In this document: piece after piece, positions 53,970-61,643 of the stretch
How the letters are laid out: the number at the start of each line of letters is the position of its first letter
Position numbering within the stretch: position 1 is the stretch's first letter
Origin: Dysgonamonadaceae bacterium
GTDB lineage: Bacteria; Bacteroidota; Bacteroidia; Bacteroidales; Dysgonomonadaceae
Direction: 5' to 3'
DNA: 64,000 bases
Assembly (NCBI GenBank): GCA_031254645.1
Contig: JAIRUA010000012.1
Coordinates: forward strand, 186,001 to 250,000
The notes under the pieces: model-generated
The model's database searches: none
What the model was told of the DNA's origin: nothing
Seen by the model: the letters and a program-made list of their open reading frames with translations, nothing else
Made by a program: the position numbers and the translations under genes

Positions 53970-55118
53970 TCAGTTTTTATTAGTGATACGTATATTGTTT
54001 CCTTCTCTTTCGTATGTTATTGATGATAAAACTGATAATGATTTCATTATGTCATCTATATTTTCGGATAATAGAAGTTTTCCTGTAACTGTTCTTGTTG
54101 TCAATTCTGTATTTTCGGATATATCGAACGAAAAATTGTAATATCGTTCGAGCCTTCTCAGAATATCGGCAATAGATACATTATTGAGCAATAGAACATT
54201 ATCCTTCCACGATATATATTCTGTCGGATTGACAACAGATGTAGATATTCCGCTTGCGCTTACTGCCAATTTATCGTTGGGAAACAAAAACTTAGATGTC
54301 GCGTTATCTACCTCAACTTCCACTTTTCCGGCAACCAATACAACCGATTTTTCCGGAGTGCCTTCATACGCAAACACGTTGAATTTCGTACCGTGTACTT
54401 TTACATCAAATTCGGAAGTTTGCACCCAAAAAGGGACTGATTGGTTTTCGGCAACTTCTATATATATTTCTCCTTTTACGATTATTCGTCTTTCATTGTG
54501 GTCAAATTTTGATGGAAATTCCAGTTCCGTTCCCGAGTTTATCCACACTTTTGTGCCATCGCTCAACGTAAGCGTACTTCTTTTTCCATACGGAACGAAT
54601 AATCTATTTATCTCTCCCGAAGCAAAATTTTGCTGTTCTTCTCCTGCTACCAAAATATTATTATTCTCATCTACAATAATATGGGTATCGGCATCAAAGC
54701 TTAATACGCTATTTCCCGAAAAAAGTTGCACACTTTGGCTTGGCAACTGTTCGCCAACGATAACCCCTGTGGGTGTATTTTCGACAGATGTCTCTTTTTT
54801 GTTAAAAATAAAGAATCCGGAAACTATCAAAATAGCAATTGACGCAGCAACCGATAGAATGGGAATAAGGGTTTTTCTTTTTACCCTTGCGATATCCTTT
54901 TGTATTGCATTCCAAAGTTTTCTTTTTTGATAATCGGTCAATTTCCGGTCATTTAATCTTATCGCTTTGCATTTTTCGATTGCAATATTGATGGCTTCTA
55001 TATCTTCCGGATGTTCCTTGATATATTGCTGCCAATACGTTCCTAACTCTTCTGATTGAGTTAGTCGCCATTCTATAAAAAGTGCATCATTTAGAAAACG
55101 CTTGTAATCTTTTTTCAT
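53970..55118 (-). CDS. FecR-family anti-sigma factor without adjacent sigma gene
   Basis: 382 residues: cytoplasmic part about 1-82 (WRLTQSEELGTYWQQYIKEH), one membrane helix about 84-105 (ILSVAASIAILIVSGFFIF), FecR domain (FVPYGKRSTLTLSDGTKVWI, GEIYIEVAENQSVPFWVQ) and C-terminal DUF4974 region (VLLLNNVSIADILRRLERYY). Normally an ECF sigma gene lies directly upstream; here a methyltransferase operon and its terminator are upstream. It may pair with the orphan ECF factor at 31776-32321 or with one outside the window. Confidence 0.92.
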   Translation of the reverse strand: MKKDYKRFLNDALFIEWRLTQSEELGTYWQQYIKEHPEDIEAINIAIEKCKAIRLNDRKLTDYQKRKLWNAIQKDIARVKRKTLIPILSVAASIAILIVSGFFIFNKKETSVENTPTGVIVGEQLPSQSVQLFSGNSVLSFDADTHIIVDENNNILVAGEEQQNFASGEINRLFVPYGKRSTLTLSDGTKVWINSGTELEFPSKFDHNERRIIVKGEIYIEVAENQSVPFWVQTSEFDVKVHGTKFNVFAYEGTPEKSVVLVAGKVEVEVDNATSKFLFPNDKLAVSASGISTSVVNPTEYISWKDNVLLLNNVSIADILRRLERYYNFSFDISENTELTTRTVTGKLLLSENIDDIMKSLSVLSSITYEREGNNIRITNKN

Positions 55119-55241
55119 CTGAAATATTTCTTAATAAAGTTGAAGAATTTCTTCATATTATAAAAGACGTATGTTAACACTTTCTGTGGACACTTTTTTC
55201 TACTTTTCTTCAAAATATTTGAAATACGTAAAAAATCGAAC

Positions 55242-55271
55242 AAAAAAAGTGCGAGTATTTCAACTCGCACT
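55242..55271 (-). terminator. Rho-independent terminator of the polyamine/methyltransferase operon
   Basis: Nine-base stem AGTGCGAGT with perfect complement, 6-base loop, then a T7 run on the minus strand. It is 18 bp beyond the methyltransferase stop. Confidence 0.9.
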
Positions 55272-55289
55272 AAACCTCTTTGTTATTAT

Positions 55290-56063
55290 TTAAACCTTCT
55301 TCCCGATATAGAATACATACCCATAATACGCTTTGTATTTATCATACAATCCCGATTCGTATCGTTCCCAAGCAACATAATCTTCTACCGCTTTATTGCC
55401 TGCATATTTTTTCAAAAACGCTTCCTGTACCGGAATTTGCGGAACAAAATAATTGTCTGTCCAACAATTTTCAGGCAAAATAAATGCGGCGACAGGAATG
55501 TATCCCGCTTTTTGCATTTTCGCAACACAGTTTGGAATGGTGTCTATTTCGGGATAAGCATTGTGCCAAAACTGATGAATTTCGGCAGGTCGCTCATCGG
55601 TAAACCACGATGCTTCGGAAACGGCGATATATCCGTCGGTTTTTAGAAATTTCCGCCATTCGTTCAGTCCGCGCTCAAAACCAATGTTGTAAATCGCGCC
55701 TTCCGACCAAATCAAGTCAAATTCTTCTTCGCCGAAAGGCAGATTCTCCATATTGCCAACAATGCCTTTCACTCTGTTTTGCAAATTTAGCTTTTCGACA
55801 TTTTGGTTGAATTGTTTGATAAAATTCGCCCATAATTCAACACCGATAATTTCACACGTTGTGTTTTGCGCCAAAGTCATTGTTTGACCGCCTGTTCCGC
55901 AGCCAATATCGGCAATGCGGGATTTTTCGGTCAAATTATCAATGAAACTCAATGCTTTGAGCGTTATTTCGGGACTTCCGGGTCCTTGTCGTTCTACGTT
56001 TGAAAAATATTCATAAATGATATTCAAATCGAAATCGTGAAAACTTTGTTCTTCTATACTCAT
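55290..56063 (-). CDS. Class I SAM-dependent methyltransferase
   Basis: 257 residues, cytoplasmic. The SAM-binding motif I is [17 protein letters not shown], the acidic residue of motif II is in IIGVELW, and motif IV is [15 protein letters not shown]. The N-terminal [20 protein letters not shown] and the C-terminal [20 protein letters not shown] suggest the small-molecule methyltransferase group often annotated only as class I methyltransferase. It is the last gene of the run that starts at rsgA, 104 bp after the GNAT-methyltransferase fusion with a hairpin between. Target unknown. Confidence 0.88.
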   Translation of the reverse strand: MSIEEQSFHDFDLNIIYEYFSNVERQGPGSPEITLKALSFIDNLTEKSRIADIGCGTGGQTMTLAQNTTCEIIGVELWANFIKQFNQNVEKLNLQNRVKGIVGNMENLPFGEEEFDLIWSEGAIYNIGFERGLNEWRKFLKTDGYIAVSEASWFTDERPAEIHQFWHNAYPEIDTIPNCVAKMQKAGYIPVAAFILPENCWTDNYFVPQIPVQEAFLKKYAGNKAVEDYVAWERYESGLYDKYKAYYGYVFYIGKKV

Positions 56064-56093
56064 ATTCTGTAAATTTATTACCTCAAACCCCTA

Positions 56094-56135
56094 AAGGGGC
56101 TTCGCAAGTTCTCTGAAAGTCTGCGAAGTCCCCTT
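56094..56135. repeat. Inverted repeat between methyltransferase genes
   Basis: Arm AAGGGGCTTCGCA (56094-56106) pairs with TGCGAAGTCCCCTT (56122-56135) with one bulged base. No T-run follows on the minus strand, so it is probably an intercistronic repeat, not a terminator. Confidence 0.65.
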
Positions 56136-56167
56136 AAGATATTTAAAGGTCTGATTATTAAATATTC

Positions 56168-57415
56168 TCAGATAACTCTGGCAATCAACTGAATTGTATT
56201 AAAATACTTTCCGCCTTCTGCTGCCATCATATCCAAATCCCATTTATCGCCTTCATCATTAGGATTACGGCTTGCAAGATACTCTTTCCAAGCAATATCG
56301 TGGCAAGTCTGTTCGCTGATATTCAGGATTTCTATGCCTTCTGCCTTGCTCCACAATTCGCGCCACCATTCAATACCGCGAACAAATCGCGCCACCTCAG
56401 GTACATCCCAAAACGGTTGCATTTCGGGCGGAACATTGTTGCCAAATTCATATTTCAAGCCGGGAAACGAAACGGCAATGGTTCCGCCTTTTTTCACATA
56501 ACGAGCCAAATTTGGCAACGCTTCCTCGTTATCGCCAAACATATTGTATGCACCTACCGAAAAAATGACATCGAAATATTGTTCGGCAAACGGCATCGGC
56601 TGTGTGCCGTCTAATGTCATCGGAACGATTTTGTCAGCAATGCCAAGTGATTGAAAACGCTTGTAATTTTCGGTTGGGCTCATTAATAAATCGGTGGCAA
56701 AAACCTCTGCGTCATACGCTTGTGCCAAATACACGCACGATAAACCCGGTCCGCAACCCAACACAAGGATTCGCATATCTTTTGTGATTGTGAAATGCGA
56801 CGCCAATTCTTCGGATTGTCGAATGGCGTTGGGTCCCCACATTGTTTCTTGCAAAAATGCAAGGTTTTTTTCGTCAGCGACGAATTTGTTTGAAAATGTA
56901 AAATTCATTTTTTCGTTTTTAATTGTTTGTAAATTTTTTATCATTAAATAATCTTCGTGTCCGGCGTGGTCGAGCCTTTCGCCCGAAATTTCGTATCCCA
57001 AACGCAAGTAAAACTGCACGGCAGGATTGTCTTTTTGCACCGAAAGCGAAGTTTTTGTGTATCCGCGTTCGCGAAGTCGCGCAAAAAGATAAGTCATTAA
57101 CTGCGTACCTATTTCTTTTCCGCGCCACTCGGGCAAAACAGAAATCGCAAGTTCAGGCGTCTGATTGTCAATATGTCCGTATGCCAGAATAATGCGCGTC
57201 CACGCCGAGCCAACGATTTTTCCGTCCATCTCTGCTACCACACCGCAATCGTCTTTTCCACCGAAATCTTTCACATAAATGTAAATTTCCGGGTCGAAAA
57301 TAATGTCGCGAGATACAGGTTCAGCGTCGGGCGGAAGATAAATGGCATGATATAGGAAATCTTCTAAAAGAGGATATTCTTGTGGACAGATTTGCCTGAT
57401 TTTTAAATTATTCAT
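56168..57415 (-). CDS. GNAT acetyltransferase - class I methyltransferase fusion protein
   Basis: 415 residues. Residues 1 to about 165 are a GNAT domain: VVAEMDGKIVGSAWTRIIL, then the acetyl-CoA loop VLPEWRGKEIGTQLMTYLF and NPAVQFYLRLGYEI. From about 170 a methyltransferase starts (MNFTFSNKFVADEKNLAFLQ) with motif I RILVLGCGPGLSCVYLAQ and motif IV DVIFSVGAYNMFGDNEEALP. The joint (NLQTIKNEKMNFTF) contains an internal ATG that could start a separate methyltransferase, but the frame is continuous. It overlaps the next upstream gene by 4 bp. A fused acetyl- and methyltransferase next to a polyamine synthase suggests modification of one product, but the substrate is not known. Confidence 0.87.
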   Translation of the reverse strand: MNNLKIRQICPQEYPLLEDFLYHAIYLPPDAEPVSRDIIFDPEIYIYVKDFGGKDDCGVVAEMDGKIVGSAWTRIILAYGHIDNQTPELAISVLPEWRGKEIGTQLMTYLFARLRERGYTKTSLSVQKDNPAVQFYLRLGYEISGERLDHAGHEDYLMIKNLQTIKNEKMNFTFSNKFVADEKNLAFLQETMWGPNAIRQSEELASHFTITKDMRILVLGCGPGLSCVYLAQAYDAEVFATDLLMSPTENYKRFQSLGIADKIVPMTLDGTQPMPFAEQYFDVIFSVGAYNMFGDNEEALPNLARYVKKGGTIAVSFPGLKYEFGNNVPPEMQPFWDVPEVARFVRGIEWWRELWSKAEGIEILNISEQTCHDIAWKEYLASRNPNDEGDKWDLDMMAAEGGKYFNTIQLIARVI

Positions 57416-57816
57416 TTTATTTCATATTTTGCTTCCGAAACCATAAAGATACTGCCTATCGCTTTGTAACCTAACTTCTCATAATACGGATTCACATCGC
57501 TATTCACATAAACAGTAGTGTCAGGATAATCTGCAACTACTTTTTCCATCAATAAACGACCGTATTCATTTCCTCTGTATTCGGGATTGACCAAAAGGTC
57601 GTAAACGTAAATGCCGGTTGGTTCATCTTCGCCACAGCGAACAAATCCACAAAGATTTTCGCCTACATACAGCACGTAAACAATGTTGTGGGCAAGGGCT
57701 TTTCGATATTTCTCTTTTCCTGCACCGGTGCAATAATATGCCCATTCTTCGCCTTCATCTTCAATCAGTGCGAAAAGATTTTGTTCGTCTTCGGGGGTGT
57801 ACTTTTTAATTGTCAT
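57412..57816 (-). CDS. GNAT-family N-acetyltransferase
   Basis: 134 residues, a single GNAT domain. The acetyl-CoA loop is LLVNPEYRGNEYGRLLMEKV and the C-terminal strand pair is NPYYEKLGYKAIGSIFMV. It overlaps the upstream methyltransferase gene by 11 bp and the downstream fusion gene by 4 bp, so all three are likely coupled. Substrate could be a polyamine or other amine; this is inferred only from the operon. Confidence 0.88.
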   Translation of the reverse strand: MTIKKYTPEDEQNLFALIEDEGEEWAYYCTGAGKEKYRKALAHNIVYVLYVGENLCGFVRCGEDEPTGIYVYDLLVNPEYRGNEYGRLLMEKVVADYPDTTVYVNSDVNPYYEKLGYKAIGSIFMVSEAKYEIK

Positions 57817-58639
57817 AATTGTTCATTTTTTCTGCGACAACAAACATTATGTCATTCGACTTAAAGTTTGTGTTGTCAATTAAATTTTTCTTTATTGTTT
57901 TTATTTTAAATCCATTCTCTTTCAAGAGATTGCCGATACTTTCACTGTTGTAATAACCGTCCCAAGTGATATACTCTTTAATGTCTCTACTTTGTTGATT
58001 GATTACAAAATGACGATAGGCAATCCTGTTGAAATCATTGAAATGCTTCACTTCTTCCAATAGAAAATAGGGGTCTTTACACCAAAAATCATTTCCTTCG
58101 GACATCGACCAAGTTCTTTTTTTAGGATTTTTGTCGAGAATTTCTTTTTCAAAAACATCGAAAATGAAAAGACCATCGTCCGCCAAACCATTTCTGATTT
58201 TGCTTAATATGATTTTCTGTTCATTGGGCAATAATGCGCTAAAATCGCAATAGATCATCATTGCTACGGAATAAGTGCCTTCAAATGAATCTTCTAAATA
58301 ATTCGCATACCTGTACGAAGTTCGATTTTCGATTTCATTATGCTGTTTCGCATATTTTATTGATTCGATATTAAAATCAATGCCCAAAACCGTATGCCCG
58401 AGTTTTGCCAATTTAGACGCATAAATACCCGGTCCGCAACCCAAATCTATTATGTTGGAACTTGCATGAATTTGCGAATTTATCCAATCAATTGTTTTTT
58501 CTATTACCAACTCATTCCTCGAAGCACCATCACTCAGTTTGTCTAAATGAGCGTTCAGCATATTCTTCGCAATATACTCATCTGTCCAAATGGAAAGTTG
58601 GCTTCGTTGGAATAACTCAATTTCCTTAAATTGTTTCAT
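57806..58639 (-). CDS. Class I SAM-dependent methyltransferase
   Basis: 277 residues. Motif I NIIDLGCGPGIYASKLAKLG, motif II VLGIDFN, motif IV SVAMMIYCDFSALLPNEQK, post-motif GLFIFDVFEKE. The middle WSMSEGNDFWCKDPYFLLEE and YITWDGYYNSESIGNLLKEN resemble the small-molecule type methyltransferases. It starts 11 bp after the BpsA-SpeD fusion gene and overlaps the GNAT gene by 11 bp. Target unknown. Confidence 0.88.
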   Translation of the reverse strand: MKQFKEIELFQRSQLSIWTDEYIAKNMLNAHLDKLSDGASRNELVIEKTIDWINSQIHASSNIIDLGCGPGIYASKLAKLGHTVLGIDFNIESIKYAKQHNEIENRTSYRYANYLEDSFEGTYSVAMMIYCDFSALLPNEQKIILSKIRNGLADDGLFIFDVFEKEILDKNPKKRTWSMSEGNDFWCKDPYFLLEEVKHFNDFNRIAYRHFVINQQSRDIKEYITWDGYYNSESIGNLLKENGFKIKTIKKNLIDNTNFKSNDIMFVVAEKMNNYDN

Positions 58640-58650
58640 ATTTTTGATTT

Positions 58651-60228
58651 TTAATTGTTTATACTCACCGTCGATACTATCCGATTATCTCGAAACAAAC
58701 CTCTCAACAAACTTGAGTGTTCCATAGTTGCACATTTCAGTTGTTTTTTGAGATATTCCAACGCTTCCAAAAGTTCCAAATCCGTTCCGCAAGTAAATAA
58801 ATCCACTGCCGAATATCGAAATTCGGGCCAAGTATGTATCGTGAAATGAGATTCTTGTATCACAATCACGCCACTCACGCCCCACGGATTAAAGGAATTA
58901 AAATTTTCCGAAACAATCGTTGCATTCGCTTTCTCGACAGCCCTAATCATGTAATTTCTAATCAGTTCCGTATCTTTCAAAACTTCTTCGCAACAATCGA
59001 AAAAATCGGCAATAATATGCGTTCCCAAATGTTTCTTTTCTTCAATGGGCGTAATATGCTGATTCTTAATTAACAAATGAAACGTACTATTGTTGCATTT
59101 CGGACAACCTGCTGATTTTAATTGCTCAATCGTTTGAAATTCAGTATCGTTTTCGGCAGACATAAACACAAGATAGTCACAGTTTTTGCACCTGTATTGC
59201 CGTTCTTGCGGATTCGTTTCTCGCGTGTAAATCGGTTTTGTGTATTCCGAATCGGAATTTATCAGCATTTTTGTTGATTCGGTCGATTCCAATACAAGCA
59301 TTTGACTCCGATTTCCGAGCAACGACGCGCCGTAATATTCGTTAAACGAATCCACAATCGCCTTTATCGACAGCCCGTGATTGATAATTTCCTGCTGAAT
59401 TTTCAAATTCTCTTCCAACGGTTTTTTCGCGAAAGAAAGAAAAATGCTGTTTCCTTTTTCCTGTTTAAGCGCGCCCACGCCTCGCGACAAAAACAGCAAC
59501 ATACCGTCTTGTGTATAAGGCGGGTCGGTAAAAAAGCAGTCAAACGCATTCAAGAATTTCAGCGGAAGCGGACTTCTTAAATTTATCGAGTGGCATTCGA
59601 TTGCAAATTTATGCTTCGTCCCGATTTCCGAAATATAATCCAACATACCTTTATCAACGTCAAAAACTACAATTCGTGATTTAGCTTCGTCATTGCCGGG
59701 AAATAAATCGCGAAGCAGAAATGAAAGCGCAACGCTCACCAAATCGTCGTCGCCCACGCACAAAACCGATTTTCCTATCAGCGTAAAATTTTCGACACAC
59801 AAAATCGCTCGTTTTATCGCCGTTTCGGCAGTCGCAAAGGCTTGGTCGAGTGTAACATTCACTTGCGGACGATTTTCATAAATGCTTGCTATCTTGAACT
59901 CTAACTCTCTCATATATTGCCTTTTCGTAATCCTGTCCGAAAGCAATTTATTGTACAGCGCTACGTTCAAACCCGCATATTTCATGTCGTCCTCAACATA
60001 TTGAATGCCTCTGTCTGTCAGCGAAATTCCGCTTTGTTGCGCCACCACACCCAATTTGATAAATTCTTTTTTTATCGCAGTTACCACCGGAATAGGAAGC
60101 AGTAATTCGGCTGATAATGATTTGGTTGAAGCCGATTTTTGCAAATACAAGAGAATCAAAAATTGTTCCACGATTTTTTTGCTTTCTTTCAAACGCACAT
60201 GTTGAGTAACTTCACTAACGTAATCCAT
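58651..60228 (-). CDS. Fusion of branched-polyamine synthase (BpsA/DUF43), zinc ribbon and S-adenosylmethionine decarboxylase (SpeD)
   Basis: 525 residues from the ATG at 60228 (MDYVSEVTQHVRLKESKKIV); the frame opens at 60282 but those residues lie inside rsgA. Residues about 1-320: winged-helix N-terminus, then an aminopropyltransferase of the BpsA (DUF43) type with GDDD at 159-162 (LCVGDDDLVSVALSFL) and FFTDPPYTQDG at 233-243. Residues 347-378: zinc ribbon with two CxxC pairs (CKNC, CPKC). Residues about 400-525: SpeD class 1b with proenzyme cleavage between Glu459 and Ser460 (QESHFTIHTWPE), which makes the pyruvoyl cofactor, and FTCG after it. Predicted to make decarboxylated SAM and use it to add aminopropyl groups, giving branched polyamines. 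Overlaps rsgA by 14 bp. Confidence 0.9.
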   Translation of the reverse strand: MDYVSEVTQHVRLKESKKIVEQFLILLYLQKSASTKSLSAELLLPIPVVTAIKKEFIKLGVVAQQSGISLTDRGIQYVEDDMKYAGLNVALYNKLLSDRITKRQYMRELEFKIASIYENRPQVNVTLDQAFATAETAIKRAILCVENFTLIGKSVLCVGDDDLVSVALSFLLRDLFPGNDEAKSRIVVFDVDKGMLDYISEIGTKHKFAIECHSINLRSPLPLKFLNAFDCFFTDPPYTQDGMLLFLSRGVGALKQEKGNSIFLSFAKKPLEENLKIQQEIINHGLSIKAIVDSFNEYYGASLLGNRSQMLVLESTESTKMLINSDSEYTKPIYTRETNPQERQYRCKNCDYLVFMSAENDTEFQTIEQLKSAGCPKCNNSTFHLLIKNQHITPIEEKKHLGTHIIADFFDCCEEVLKDTELIRNYMIRAVEKANATIVSENFNSFNPWGVSGVIVIQESHFTIHTWPEFRYSAVDLFTCGTDLELLEALEYLKKQLKCATMEHSSLLRGLFRDNRIVSTVSINN

Positions 60229-61342
60229 TTCTTTTTTCGCCCCCTTTCTGCTTTTTTTCTTTGCCAGTTTCTTGCGAAGCATTCCACTGACGTAGTTTTT
60301 TCTGATAACTTTCGTTATCTGTTACTTTCGCAAAATGTTTCACTCTTTGTCGTTTCTCGTGTTCCGACGTCGAAAAATGCCACGCTTCGCGTTGAAGTTT
60401 TTGATAACTTTCGAGAATTTTTGGGTCTAACCTGCCGTTTTCAATTGCCTGTAAAACAGTACAACCGGGTTCATTCGTATGCGTACAATCGGCAAAGCGA
60501 CACGATTTTTCAAAATCCGAAATGTCTAACATTTCTGCCAACGAATCGGAATTATCCACCGCCAAACCAAATTCGCGAACACCCGGCGTATCAATCAGCA
60601 CGCCTGAATTTTTCATTAACACCATTTCGCGACGCGTAGAAGTGTGCCGCCCTTTCCCTGTGGACACGCTGATTTCGGAAACAGCCAACGCCGAATTTTC
60701 GCAAAGCGCATTCACAAGCGAACTTTTCCCCACTCCCGAAGAGCCGACAAATACCACCGTTTCACCTTCCAAAATCGACTCTTGCAACTCACGAATTGTT
60801 TCAGAAAAACGAACACTTGTAAAAAACACGGGAATTTGACGTACAATATGCTTAATCGCATCATCTACTGCTTGTTTATCAAAGTCTAAGTCGGCTTTAT
60901 TGAGCACCAAAACAGGTTGTATGCCCGCGTCCAAAATCTGCGCCATAAATCGCTCGGCTCGGCGTGGGTTGAAATTATTGTCAAGACTTTGCACGATAAA
61001 CGCTTTGTCCACATACGAAGCAATGGCTTGTTTATCAGCCATTGTCCCGATTTTTTTGCGAAACAAAATCCGTTCGCGCGGCAGCATATCTACGATAATG
61101 CCCTTGTTTTCGTCGAATGGTTGAAAAATAATCCAGTCGCCCACGCAAGGCAGTTCAAAATCTGATTTTCTAAACAGCATATTTCCGGTTAGTTCGCAGA
61201 GAAATATTCCGTTTTCGGAAATCACTTCGTAACACGTTCGGTGTACGATAGTTACTCGTGCGTGAGGTAGTGAGTTGTGGGTTGAATTTTGTTTTAGTTG
61301 GTTGAGTTTTTTAGTCCAACCGTATATATTCAAATTTGTCAT
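60215..61342 (-). CDS. rsgA: RsgA, small-ribosomal-subunit biogenesis GTPase
   Basis: 375 residues from the ATG at 61342 (MTNLNIYGW). A circularly permuted GTPase that helps mature the 30S subunit. OB-fold about 30-100; G4 LNKADLD precedes G1 GSSGVGKSSL and G3 LIDTPGVREF, as expected for the permuted order; the C-terminal zinc motif is CRFADCTHTNEPGC. The lysine-rich tail (ETGKEKKQKGGEKRNG) overlaps the next gene by 14 bp. First gene of the polyamine/methyltransferase operon, with a long structured leader upstream. Housekeeping gene; its link to the rest is positional. Confidence 0.95.
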   Translation of the reverse strand: MTNLNIYGWTKKLNQLKQNSTHNSLPHARVTIVHRTCYEVISENGIFLCELTGNMLFRKSDFELPCVGDWIIFQPFDENKGIIVDMLPRERILFRKKIGTMADKQAIASYVDKAFIVQSLDNNFNPRRAERFMAQILDAGIQPVLVLNKADLDFDKQAVDDAIKHIVRQIPVFFTSVRFSETIRELQESILEGETVVFVGSSGVGKSSLVNALCENSALAVSEISVSTGKGRHTSTRREMVLMKNSGVLIDTPGVREFGLAVDNSDSLAEMLDISDFEKSCRFADCTHTNEPGCTVLQAIENGRLDPKILESYQKLQREAWHFSTSEHEKRQRVKHFAKVTDNESYQKKLRQWNASQETGKEKKQKGGEKRNGLR

Positions 61343-61643
61343 TATTGTAAATGAATGTATGTGATTTACTTGCAAGGTTATTGCAAGTAAATCAAATTTT
61401 TAATTATGTATATAAGAAAAACGTTCTCGAATGGTATTATTCGAAAACTAACGTGTGGTACAATCTGCAAAAAAGGAACTTACAGATTGTTTACCAAACC
61501 AGCTCAGTATGTAGTAAAGTAGTAGTAAACATATGCAACGAAAAGGTGTTTAACCTATTCGACTTTTATTTTTTGTTTAATTCGAGTGCAAAGGTACAAA
61601 AAAATTCTATCTTTGCAAAGCAGAGTATAGAAAAGTATGCTTT
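61343..61643 (-). promoter_or_regulatory. 301 bp rsgA upstream region: promoter and structured leader
   Basis: No gene is seen. A promoter candidate (minus-strand TTTG 61616-61619, 19 bp spacer, TACCTTTG 61589-61596) implies a leader of about 240 bases. Within it are three inverted repeats: 61457-61495 (11 bp with a 2-base bulge), 61423-61448 (9 of 10 bp) and 61362-61394 (14 bp perfect, arm TGATTTACTTGCAA, loop GGTTA) ending 20 bp before the ATG. It matches no riboswitch class that I recognise. Confidence 0.55.
61589..61619 (-). promoter_or_regulatory. Promoter for rsgA-polyamine operon
   Basis: Minus-strand TTTG at 61616-61619 and TACCTTTG at 61589-61596 with a 19 bp spacer, the standard Bacteroidetes arrangement. 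Confidence 0.6.

Noticed and set aside
54184-54930. 248-codon plus-strand ORF inside fecR
   Set aside because: Fully antisense to the FecR gene, Ser/Thr-rich as expected for a shadow frame, no promoter.
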